Shown here piece by piece: positions 36,728 through 45,231 of a stretch of DNA of 49,111 nucleotides (positions within the stretch are counted from its first letter, which is position 1; each line of letters starts with the position of its first letter). The stretch is from Ramlibacter sp. (GTDB taxonomy: Bacteria > Pseudomonadota > Gammaproteobacteria > Burkholderiales > Burkholderiaceae_C), in assembly GCF_028291745.1 (NCBI RefSeq), contig NZ_JAQGNQ010000144.1, positions 1 to 49,111 on the forward strand. Direction: 5' to 3'. The notes below the pieces were generated by a model. The model saw only the letters and a program-made list of their open reading frames with translations, ran no database searches and was not told the DNA's origin. The position numbers and the translations under genes are program-made.

Positions 36728-38877
36728 GCGGGTTGGAGCGCGCGGACGACGGCGCTGCGGAAGGAATGGAACAGGCGCTCGTGCCACTTGGGGTTCTGCA
36801 CGACCTCGGCGCGATAGAAGCTGGGACACAGCGTGGCGGCATGCGCGTTGGCGCCGCACAAGCCGCAACCGACGCAGCCGTCGATGACGGTGGCAACCGG
36901 GTCCACCTTCAGCGGATCCGGGTTGTCCTTGAGCGTCAGCGTGGGGCAGCCCGAGAGGCGGATGCAGGCGTGGTCGCCGTTGCACACGTCCTCGTCGACG
37001 CCGTACTTCACGCGCACCACCCGCTTGCCCTTCTTCAGCAGCGACTGGATCCAGGGCTTGATGCGGCGCTGGCGCTCCAGCTGGCATTCGCCCTCGGCGA
37101 TGATCACCTTCAGGCCGTTGAAGTCGCTGGTGAAGGCGTCGATCAGCGTCGCGCGCATCTTCTCGACTTCGTAGGTGTGCACCGTGCGCATCCACTGCAG
37201 GCCCAGGCCCTTGAGCGCCGACTCGATCGTCTGGTTGGTGTGCAGCAGGCTCCTTGACTTGTCCCGCGCCCGTGACTTCGCGTCCTCGTTCGGCGTCGAC
37301 AGGATCTCCTGCGTGCCGGTCGCCGAGGTGTAGCCGTTCTTGAAGATCAGCAGCACCGCGTCGTCACCGTTGAACAGGGCGCTCTGCACCCCCGTCAGCA
37401 GGCCGTTGTGCCAGAAGCCGCCGTCGCCCATCACGGCCAGCGTGCGCCGCTGCATCATCGGCGACACGCCGGCGCGCGAGGCCAGCGACATGCCGTAACC
37501 CAGGATCGAATGGCCCATGGAGAAGGGCTCGAAGGTCCCGAAGGCATGGCAGCCGATGTCGGCGGCGATGTGCACGTTGCCGATCTGCTGTTGCGCCAGC
37601 TTGAGCGCGGCGAACACCGGACGCTCGGGACAGCCGATGCAGAAGCTGGGGGGGCGCATCGGCAGCGGCTGGTCGAGCGCCGCGGCCACAGCCTGCCGGC
37701 GCTGCGCGTTGGCCGCGAGCCAGTCGCGCGCCGGTGCCGTGGCTGCGGCCGGCAGGTAGCTGTCGGCGAACTGCACCAGGCCGGCCGTCACCACTTCCAC
37801 GGTGTACTCGCCGCCGGAGGGCAGCAGGTCCTTGCCATGCAGCTTGGTCTGGATGTCGCGCCGGCGCAGCAGCGTGGCGATCTCCTGCTCGATGAATTCG
37901 GGCTGGCCTTCCTCCACCACCAGCACCGCGCGCTTGCCCACGCAGAAATCCGCCACCTGCTCGGGCACCAGCGGATAGGTGACGTTCAGGCAGAGCATGG
38001 GGATCGCGCTCTCGCCGAACGCATCGGCCAGACCGAGCTGCTGCAGGCTGCGGATCAGCCCGTTGTACAGGCCGCCCTGCACGATGATGCCGACGTCGCG
38101 ATGCTCGCCCTCGAACAACTCGTTGAGCGTGTGCTCGACGATGTACTTGCGTGCCGCGGGAATGCGCTGCTCCGTCTTGAGCTTCTCGTGGCGGAAGGTC
38201 ACCGGCGGATGGGCCAGCTTCATGTACTCGAAAGCCGCGGGGCTCTCCATCAACGAGCGGGTCGAGACCGCCGGCCGGATGTTGTCCTTGGTGGCGAAGC
38301 TGCCGCGCACGTGGCACGCGCGGATGCGCAGCTCCAGGATGGTCGGCATGTTGGACGCTTCCGAGAGGCGGAAGCCTTCTTCCACCATGCGCGCCATCAC
38401 GCCCAGGTCGGGCCTCGGGTCGAGCAGGCACATGCTGGACTTGAGCGCGAAGGCATGGGTGCGCTCCTGGATCACGGAGGCGCCTTCGCCGTAGTCCTCG
38501 CCGACCACGATCAACGCGCCGCCAGTCACGCCCGGCGAGCTGAGGTTGGATAGCGCGTCGGCCGCCACGTTGGTGCCGACGATCGACTTCCAGGTGACCG
38601 CTCCGCGCAGCGGGTAGTGGATGGAGGCGCCCAGCATGGCCGCCGCCGACGCCTCGTTGGAGCAGGCTTCGACGTGCACGCCCAGCTCGTCCATGTAGCC
38701 CTTGGCCTGCACCATGACGTCCAGCAGGTGCGACACCGGCGCGCCCTGGTAGCCACCGACGTAGGCGACGCCGGACTGCAGCAACGCCTTGGTGATGGCC
38801 AGGATGCCCTCGCCATGGAAGGTGTCGCCCGCGCCCAGGCGCAACGACTCGATCTCCTTGCGGAATGAAACTTCCAA
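36724..38877 (-). CDS. iorA: Indolepyruvate:ferredoxin oxidoreductase alpha subunit (IorA)
   Basis: A 717-residue thiamine-diphosphate enzyme subunit. It begins with the pyruvate-ferredoxin oxidoreductase core (FHGEGILAITKALLQSGVAY, GGYQGAPVSHLLDVM, VEACSNEASAAAMLGAS). The TPP-binding half has PSFCIGCPERPVFAALKLAQ and AVMGDGGFWHNGLLTGVQSA. The C-terminus has two [4Fe-4S] Cys clusters (VCNGDHACIRLSGCP and CVGCGLCGANAHAATLCP). The TTG at 38877 is preferred: GGAGG lies seven bases upstream and homologous sequence begins there, although the frame is open to an ATG at 38925. It is coupled to iorB by a four-base overlap. Confidence 0.92.
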   Translation of the reverse strand: MEVSFRKEIESLRLGAGDTFHGEGILAITKALLQSGVAYVGGYQGAPVSHLLDVMVQAKGYMDELGVHVEACSNEASAAAMLGASIHYPLRGAVTWKSIVGTNVAADALSNLSSPGVTGGALIVVGEDYGEGASVIQERTHAFALKSSMCLLDPRPDLGVMARMVEEGFRLSEASNMPTILELRIRACHVRGSFATKDNIRPAVSTRSLMESPAAFEYMKLAHPPVTFRHEKLKTEQRIPAARKYIVEHTLNELFEGEHRDVGIIVQGGLYNGLIRSLQQLGLADAFGESAIPMLCLNVTYPLVPEQVADFCVGKRAVLVVEEGQPEFIEQEIATLLRRRDIQTKLHGKDLLPSGGEYTVEVVTAGLVQFADSYLPAAATAPARDWLAANAQRRQAVAAALDQPLPMRPPSFCIGCPERPVFAALKLAQQQIGNVHIAADIGCHAFGTFEPFSMGHSILGYGMSLASRAGVSPMMQRRTLAVMGDGGFWHNGLLTGVQSALFNGDDAVLLIFKNGYTSATGTQEILSTPNEDAKSRARDKSRSLLHTNQTIESALKGLGLQWMRTVHTYEVEKMRATLIDAFTSDFNGLKVIIAEGECQLERQRRIKPWIQSLLKKGKRVVRVKYGVDEDVCNGDHACIRLSGCPTLTLKDNPDPLKVDPVATVIDGCVGCGLCGANAHAATLCPSFYRAEVVQNPKWHERLFHSFRSAVVRALQPA

Positions 38878-38926
38878 GGCCTGTCCTCCGGGGTCAACGC
38901 GGCAGTGTCGGCGATTGCGGGCCATT

Positions 38927-38969
38927 GCTCAATAAAATGAGCCGGCTATTGAACATGCATCCCATGCAT
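38927..38969. promoter_or_regulatory. Candidate operators in the iorA/sugar-dehydrogenase divergent region
   Basis: Two dyads in the 192-base gap: GCTCA (38927-38931) with TGAGC (38938-38942), and ATGCAT-CCC-ATGCAT (38955-38969). Either could bind a regulator of iorAB or of the divergent dehydrogenase. The evidence is symmetry only. Confidence 0.35.
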
Positions 38970-39069
38970 ACTGCGGCTTGCCAGCCCGACTAGGGAATGC
39001 GCTAGCTCGGCCCCGGCGCACGGCTGATCTACTCTGCCCCCGCGACCCGTTCGCACAAAGGAGAGGCTC

Positions 39070-40320
<1,251 letters not shown>

Positions 40321-40330
40321 GGGAACGCCT

Positions 40331-40490
40331 GGATGTCATTGCGGGCTTGACCCGCAATCCAGGCGGCGCTTGTCGATGCGCCGTCGTGGATCCCCCCGGA
40401 TCAGGTCCGGGGCAAGCTTCGTCGAGCCCGGGATGACATCCGTGGCGCCGGATGACATCCCTGGCGCCGGAGAACATCCGGGTGACACCG
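40331..40490. repeat. Dispersed repeat family C with tandem tail
   Basis: GGATGTCATTGCGGGCTTGA followed by CCCGCAATCC, then an inverted unit ending GGGATGACATCC at 40441, and two further GGCGCCGGATGACATCC-like units spaced by about 20 bases. It fills the gap between the dehydrogenase and cytochrome genes. Confidence 0.8.
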
Positions 40491-40510
40491 CCCATCAAGA
40501 ACCAGGATTC

Positions 40511-41092
40511 ATGAAGTTCGCTTTCCTCCTCGCCGCCCTCGTCGCGACCTCTGCTCCCGCGGCGGTCGACATGGCCGCTGCCGCCGCCCAGGCGCAGACC
40601 TGTTTTGCCTGCCATGGCCCCAACGGCATTTCGCAGATGCCCGAGGTTCCCTCGCTCGCCGGCCAGCCGGACGGCTTCCTGCAGTGGCAGCTCGTGTTCT
40701 TTCGCAACGGCACGCGCAAGAGTCCGATCATGACGTCGATGGCGGCGATGCTGAAGGACGACGACATCCGCGGGCTGGCCGCGTTCTTCGCCAAGCAGCC
40801 GCCGCCCCGCGCCGACACGACTGCCGCCAGCGACGCGGCCTTGCTGTCCGCCGGCCGCCAGCTGGCGCAAGCCAATCGCTGCGCCGCCTGCCACCAGGCG
40901 GATTTCTCCGGCACCCAGGCGACGGCGCGCCTGGCCGCCCAGCGTGAGGACTACCTGCTCAAGGCGCTGCGCGAATTCAAGGCCGGCACCCGCAGCGGCG
41001 GCGGCCTCGCGGCGATGGCCGACGTGGTCTATCCCCTGGCGGACGGCGACCTGCGCGCACTCGCGCATTTCCTTGCGCGCCAGCCCTCGTGA
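40511..41092 (+). CDS. Dihaem cytochrome c (c4-like), probable electron acceptor of the sugar dehydrogenase
   Basis: A 193-residue exported cytochrome with a signal sequence (KFAFLLAALVATSAPAAV) and two haem motifs, CFACH near residue 31 and CAACH near residue 128. Candidate Met ligands are in SPIMTSMAAMLKDDDIRGLA for the first domain and near GGLAAMADVVYPL for the second. The two-domain layout and length fit cytochrome c4. It follows the PQQ-type dehydrogenase, from which it is separated by a repeat, and would take electrons from it in the periplasm. Confidence 0.88.
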   Translation: MKFAFLLAALVATSAPAAVDMAAAAAQAQTCFACHGPNGISQMPEVPSLAGQPDGFLQWQLVFFRNGTRKSPIMTSMAAMLKDDDIRGLAAFFAKQPPPRADTTAASDAALLSAGRQLAQANRCAACHQADFSGTQATARLAAQREDYLLKALREFKAGTRSGGGLAAMADVVYPLADGDLRALAHFLARQPS

Positions 41093-41096
41093 CCCG

Positions 41097-41990
41097 GTGC
41101 AACTGAAGGACATCGACCTCAACCTGCTGCGCCTGTTCGACGCGGTCTGTCGCACGCGCAACGTCAGCCGCGCCGCCGAGTCGCTCGACCTGACGCAGCC
41201 CGCTGCCAGCCAGGGCCTGAGCCGCCTGCGCACGCTGATCCACGATCCGCTGTTCATGCGCACGGCCGGGGGCGTGCAGCCCACGCCCAAGGCGCAGCGC
41301 CTCGCCGGCCCAGTGCGCCAGGCGCTTGCCACACTGGAACAGGCGCTGGGCGAGAGCGCGGGCTTCGAGCCGGCACGCTCGACCCGCACCTTCCACATCC
41401 ACATGAGCGACATCGGCGAGGGCCGCTTCCTGCCCGAGCTGATGGTGGCCCTGCGCGAACGCGCGCCGGGCGTGCGGGTCGAGACCCGGCCGGTACCGCG
41501 CGACCAGGTGGGAGAGGCGCTGGATGCCGGGCGCATCGACCTGGCCTTCGGCTTCCTGCCGATGGTGAAGGAGACGCAGCGCGTGAAGCTGCTGGAGGAC
41601 CGCTACGTGGTGCTGCTGCGCAAGGGCCACCCGTTCGCGCGCAAGCGGCGCACGGGCGCGGCCTTGCTGGAGGCGCTGCGCGAGCTGGAGTTCGTGGCCG
41701 TGCGCTCGCATGCGGACACGCTGCGCATCGTGCAGCAGATGCAACTCGAAGAGCGGCTGCGGCTGGTGACCGAGCACTTCATGGTGTTGCCCGCCATCGT
41801 GCTGGCCACCGACCTGGCGGCCATCATGCCGCGCAACATCGCGCGCGGTTTCAGCGGCGGGCATGCGATCGTGGAGCCGCAGTTTCCGCAGCGCGACTTC
41901 GTGGTGTCGCTGCACTGGAGCCGGCGCTTCGAGGCCGATGCCGGCAACCGCTGGCTGCGCGCGCTGGTCGAGGAACTGTTTCGCCAGTGA
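41097..41990 (+). CDS. LysR-family regulator
   Basis: A 297-residue LysR protein from the GTG at 41097 (first residues M-QLKDIDLNLLRLFDAV), four bases after the cytochrome stop. The HTH lies at about residues 18-45 (NVSRAAESLDLTQPAASQGL). The ligand domain has the NodD/LinR-like pattern (FHIHMSDIGEGRFLPELM, AGRIDLAFGFLP). Earlier in-frame codons run into the cytochrome gene in another frame, so the GTG is the natural start. It probably senses a compound handled by the dehydrogenase-cytochrome pair, as inferred from position. Confidence 0.84.
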   Translation: MQLKDIDLNLLRLFDAVCRTRNVSRAAESLDLTQPAASQGLSRLRTLIHDPLFMRTAGGVQPTPKAQRLAGPVRQALATLEQALGESAGFEPARSTRTFHIHMSDIGEGRFLPELMVALRERAPGVRVETRPVPRDQVGEALDAGRIDLAFGFLPMVKETQRVKLLEDRYVVLLRKGHPFARKRRTGAALLEALRELEFVAVRSHADTLRIVQQMQLEERLRLVTEHFMVLPAIVLATDLAAIMPRNIARGFSGGHAIVEPQFPQRDFVVSLHWSRRFEADAGNRWLRALVEELFRQ

Positions 41991-41997
41991 GGCGGCT

Positions 41998-42297
41998 TCA
42001 GGACGGGAGCGAGTGCTCCGTCAGGCGCTTGCGCCGCTCGGTGCGCCATTGGCGATAGGCGCACATCCCGTCACCCCCGAGCTTGAGCTGCACGGCGGCG
42101 CCCAGGCCCACCTGGGCATCGAGCTCCGGCGGGGTGTCGCCCTCCCAGTGCAAGAGGGCAAGCGCGAGCTCCAGGGCCGCGACCATCTCCTCGCTGCTGG
42201 CGGGCGTGCCGGCGCTCACGTGCCGCTGCAGGTCGAGCAGCAGCCGTTGCAGGAAATCGAGCTCGGTCCGGGCAAGCTCCACCTTGGGTGCATCCAT
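41998..42297 (-). CDS. Small hypothetical protein
   Basis: A 99-residue soluble protein, Leu- and Glu-rich in its first two thirds (ARTELDFLQRLLLDLQRHV, AALELALALLHWEGD), so mostly helical. There is no signal peptide or membrane segment. No clear ribosome site precedes the ATG at 42297. I do not recognise the family; codon use looks like the neighbours. Confidence 0.5.
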   Translation of the reverse strand: MDAPKVELARTELDFLQRLLLDLQRHVSAGTPASSEEMVAALELALALLHWEGDTPPELDAQVGLGAAVQLKLGGDGMCAYRQWRTERRKRLTEHSLPS

Positions 42298-42351
42298 GCT
42301 GCGCAGCGTGGCGCAAGCGCTGGCGCGGCGATGTCAGCGGGATGGAGCGGA

Positions 42352-42400
42352 AGTTTGTAGGCTGGGCTCCCGTAAGCTCGGCTGCCCTAGGGGCGTCGCT
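42352..42400. repeat. Degenerate family A repeat
   Basis: TTGTAGGCTGGGCTCCCGTA and a following CTCGGCTGCCCTAG resemble one arm of the family A palindromes, but the pairing is broken. Confidence 0.45.
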
Positions 42401-42430
42401 GCGCGCAGCCGACCCTCCACCCCATGCGCC

Positions 42431-42901
42431 TCACTCCTCGACTTCGCGGCCTTGCAGCTTCGCCAGCCGCGCCGACGCCTCGCGCTTGCCGATGCCGCGC
42501 AGTTCGGCAATCGCTTCGAGCTGGCGGGCACGCGGCCTGGCCTCGCCATGCTCCCACTTGTAGACCGACTGCCCGGACACGCCAAGCAGCGCGGCGAAAT
42601 CGGCGGCGGACAGCCCGAGCTTCTTGCGTTGCGACGACAGGCGCGTGGCGCTGAAGCGCCGCGGTGTGCCCAGCCCTTCCTCGTCGTCGCTCTGCACTGG
42701 CGCTGGCGCTGGCGCGCTGCGCCCACCGCCCTTGCCGACGCGCTTGAGCTGGCGCTCGAGCTCGTCGACGCGCCGGCGCAAGGCGGCAATGTGCGCACGG
42801 TATTGCGCGGACGCTTTCTTGAAGTCCCCGGTCTGGGCGCGCACTTCCTTGCGCGCGATGCGGGCGATCTCGTCCTTGAAGACGGCGGCAATGTTCGGCA
42901 T
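42431..42901 (-). CDS. Coiled-coil - helix-turn-helix (XRE) DNA-binding protein
   Basis: A 156-residue protein starting MPNIAAVFKDEIARIARKEV. Residues about 22-60 are a basic coiled coil (KKASAQYRAHIAALRRRVDE), a Ser/Ala/Pro linker follows, and residues about 93-135 form an XRE-type HTH (SQRKKLGLSAADFAALLGVS, VYKWEHGEARPR). The frame is open 33 codons further upstream, but homologs usually begin with MPNI, so I chose 42901. No strong ribosome site is seen. Probably a regulator or nucleoid-type protein; the target is unknown. Confidence 0.75.
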   Translation of the reverse strand: MPNIAAVFKDEIARIARKEVRAQTGDFKKASAQYRAHIAALRRRVDELERQLKRVGKGGGRSAPAPAPVQSDDEEGLGTPRRFSATRLSSQRKKLGLSAADFAALLGVSGQSVYKWEHGEARPRARQLEAIAELRGIGKREASARLAKLQGREVEE

Positions 42902-43138
42902 GCTTGAGGCAACAGGATCGGCTTGGCTGGTATATGGCTGAATTGCCGGCGCCGTATTGAGTAGAGCTCCCTGGGGGCCGATCATAGTCGTGCTAGCCAC
43001 GGATGGCTCGGCTTGAGGCGCGCCTTCGGGCGATTCCCGGCCGCTCGCGTGGCGGATAGACCCTTGGTGTGGGCCCCGTCCTACAGCGCGGAAGGAATGC
43101 GGCCCCTACGATTCGCGGCTCGCGCAGGAGGTTGTTCC

Positions 43139-43588
43139 ATGGACCGCATTGCTCCCATCGTGCCGGACCGACCGGGCAAGACGTCCTTCTGGACGGCCCG
43201 CAGCGCCGGCAAGTACGACCTGCCGGAGGACGCCGGTCCCAGCAGTACCGAGCCCGCCGCCGCTGGCGTCGGCTCGCTGGACCACGTGCGCGCCGCCTTC
43301 TGGCAGGCCTACCGTCACCTGTTCCCGCCGCATTCGCTGGCCGCGCAGATGCCCAACGGCAGCGTGGTGATCTCCTGGTCGGTGATGGACGACCCGCAGG
43401 CGCGCTACCCCTACGCGGCGCCCGTCATGCTGCGCTTCGAGCCCGAGCTGCTCGATGCGATGTCGCGCAGCGACGCGCGCCAGCGCATCGAACTCGCGCA
43501 GGAATATGAGGAGACGCTGCGAGAGGGACTGCGGGGCTACGATCCGTTCGCGCGCTTTCCGAACGCGCGCGTCGTCCATCTCGGCTGA
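43139..43588 (+). CDS. Hypothetical protein of a conserved betaproteobacterial type
   Basis: A 149-residue soluble protein with an acidic N-terminal part and a C-terminal half rich in Arg and Glu (RQRIELAQEYEETLREGLRG). The segment LPNGSVVISWSVMDDP-like near residue 80 and AAPVMLRFEPELLDAM are well-formed. AGGAGG lies seven bases before the ATG at 43139, which supports the gene. I do not recognise a domain. It converges with the esterase gene with no gap. Confidence 0.62.
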   Translation: MDRIAPIVPDRPGKTSFWTARSAGKYDLPEDAGPSSTEPAAAGVGSLDHVRAAFWQAYRHLFPPHSLAAQMPNGSVVISWSVMDDPQARYPYAAPVMLRFEPELLDAMSRSDARQRIELAQEYEETLREGLRGYDPFARFPNARVVHLG

Positions 43589-44209
43589 TCAGGTCGTGCG
43601 CAGGCGTCGCACCAGCAGGTCTTCGCTCGCTGCGCTGATGCCGTGGCCCAGGCCCGGCACCACGTCCAGCGTCACCGCGGCACCCAGCGCCTGCAACTGG
43701 CGAGCGGCCGCTTGTGCGTGCGCGGCGGGGATCACCGGGTCGGCGTCGCCATGCAGGAAGTGGATGCGCACACCAGCGGGAGCGGCCGTCGGCAGCTCGG
43801 AGAAGCGGCCCGAGAGCGACACCACCCGCGCCGCCGGGGGCTGCGCTGCGCCGCTCGCGGCCAGCGCCATGATCGCGCCTTGCGAGAAGCCGATCAGCGT
43901 CGTGTCGGCTGGGGCGACACCGGTGCGCTGTTGCCAGGCCTGCACCGTGGCGACAAAGCGGTCCAGCGTGGCCGCGACGCGTTTCGGCCGGTCCCGTTCG
44001 GTCACGCCCATCACCGAAAACCATTGGAGGCCGCGGCCCAGGTCCGAGTGATCCGGGCCGGGCACACTGACGATGGCGGCCTGCGGAAACTCGCGGGCGA
44101 GCCGTGTCCCCAAGGGCACCAGGTCCTGCGGCGTGGCGCCGACGCCGTGGAACAGCAAGAACAGGGCGCTGGCGCGCGGCGGCGACTGGATGACGATGCC
44201 GTCGTTCAT
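43589..44209 (-). CDS. Serine esterase/phospholipase, alpha/beta hydrolase (YpfH-like)
   Basis: A 206-residue cytoplasmic hydrolase of the carboxylesterase/phospholipase family. The triad is visible: Ser in GFSQGAIM, Asp in HGDADPVIP and His in LGHGIS. The N-terminal LFLLFHGVGATPQDLVPLG provides the oxyanion loop. It overlaps the upstream dioxygenase gene by four bases (ATGA), so the two form an operon; such pairs are seen in this order in other betaproteobacteria. Confidence 0.85.
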   Translation of the reverse strand: MNDGIVIQSPPRASALFLLFHGVGATPQDLVPLGTRLAREFPQAAIVSVPGPDHSDLGRGLQWFSVMGVTERDRPKRVAATLDRFVATVQAWQQRTGVAPADTTLIGFSQGAIMALAASGAAQPPAARVVSLSGRFSELPTAAPAGVRIHFLHGDADPVIPAAHAQAAARQLQALGAAVTLDVVPGLGHGISAASEDLLVRRLRTT

Positions 44210-45012
44210 GCCGGTGCCCGTGCCTGCGCCTTCGCGCCAAACAGGTACGAGTCCATGGCCAGCACGCCATAGGTGATGCCGCCTTCCAGCGTCTCGACCG
44301 CGGTGTCTTCGCTGGCCGCACCGGCGGCCACCAGCAGCGGCAGGAAGTGTTCGGCCGTCGGATGGGCGCGGCGCGCGTGCGGCGCGGCATCCAGGGTCGT
44401 CAGCAGGCGGGCGTCGTCACGCGCCTCCACCGTCTGCCGCACCCAGGCGGCGAACTCGCGGGCGTACTCCGCCTGCACGCCGCCGTCGTCCATGCGGAAC
44501 TCCTGGAGGTTGTGGGTGAGCGAGCCGGAGCCGACCACCATCACGCCTTCGTCGCGCAAGGGCCGCAGCGCCTGGCCGAGGGCATAGGCCTGCGCCGGGG
44601 TCAGTCCCGCGGGCAGCGAGACCTGGAACACGGGCACGTCCGCCTGCGGATACAGAAAGCGCAGCGGCACCCAGGCACCGTGATCGAGACCTTGGCCCTC
44701 CTGCGCTTCCGCCGGCCATCCGGCCGCGCGCAACAGATCGATCGCGCGCCGGGCCAGCGCCGGATGGCCGGGGGCCGGGTACTGCAGGGTGTAGAGCTCA
44801 GGATCGAAGCCGCCGAAGTCATGCACGGTCTGCGGTGCGGCGCTGGTGGCGACGCGCACGCCGCGGGTCATCCAGTGCGGCGAGACGATGAGGATCGCCT
44901 GCGGCCGGGGCAGCTGCTTGCCAACCGCCGTAAGCCGCGGGCCGAGCTGCCCCGGGTTCAGCGCGAACGTGGGGGCGCCGTGGGAGATGAAGAGGACGGG
45001 CTGGCGTGACAT
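44206..45012 (-). CDS. DODA-type extradiol ring-opening dioxygenase (YgiD family)
   Basis: A 268-residue class III extradiol dioxygenase of the LigB/DODA group. Metal-site His residues are in FISHGAPTFAL, SPHWMTRG, LDHGAWVPLRFLYP and GSLTHNLQEF. Members cleave catechol-type rings such as DOPA with O2. AGGAG lies about five bases before the ATG at 45012, which decides the start over a longer upstream frame running through a repeat. Confidence 0.88.
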   Translation of the reverse strand: MSRQPVLFISHGAPTFALNPGQLGPRLTAVGKQLPRPQAILIVSPHWMTRGVRVATSAAPQTVHDFGGFDPELYTLQYPAPGHPALARRAIDLLRAAGWPAEAQEGQGLDHGAWVPLRFLYPQADVPVFQVSLPAGLTPAQAYALGQALRPLRDEGVMVVGSGSLTHNLQEFRMDDGGVQAEYAREFAAWVRQTVEARDDARLLTTLDAAPHARRAHPTAEHFLPLLVAAGAASEDTAVETLEGGITYGVLAMDSYLFGAKAQARAPA

Positions 45013-45125
45013 GGAACTCCTGGTCGCGCAGGGGCTGGGCGCGATGGATCCAATGTAGTGATTGCAGTCGCGGGGATAAAGGGGGGTGGGTGGGATGGAC
45101 TGTTGCGCCAGTCGCCCTAATGGAA

Positions 45126-45231
45126 GTTGCCCCTCCCCCTCCGGGGGGAGGCTGGGAGGGGGGCGCTCGGGCACAGTCAGCGCCGGAGCGCCCCCACCCC
45201 AACCCTCCCCCGAAGGGGAGGGAGCAAGACA
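45126..45231. repeat. Inverted pair of family B units after xdhB
   Basis: Two family B units in opposite orientation (45128-45170 and 45184-45230) can pair to a hairpin of about 100 bases: GAGGCTGGGAGGGGGGCGCT pairs with AGCGCCCCCACCCCAACCCT. It begins one base after the xdhB stop on the minus strand and may end transcription. Confidence 0.75.

Noticed and set aside
36733..38553. Long plus-strand open frames opposite iorA
   Set aside because: Antisense shadows with His/Ala/Gln/Arg-biased products; the minus strand encodes a complete IorA with FeS and TPP motifs.
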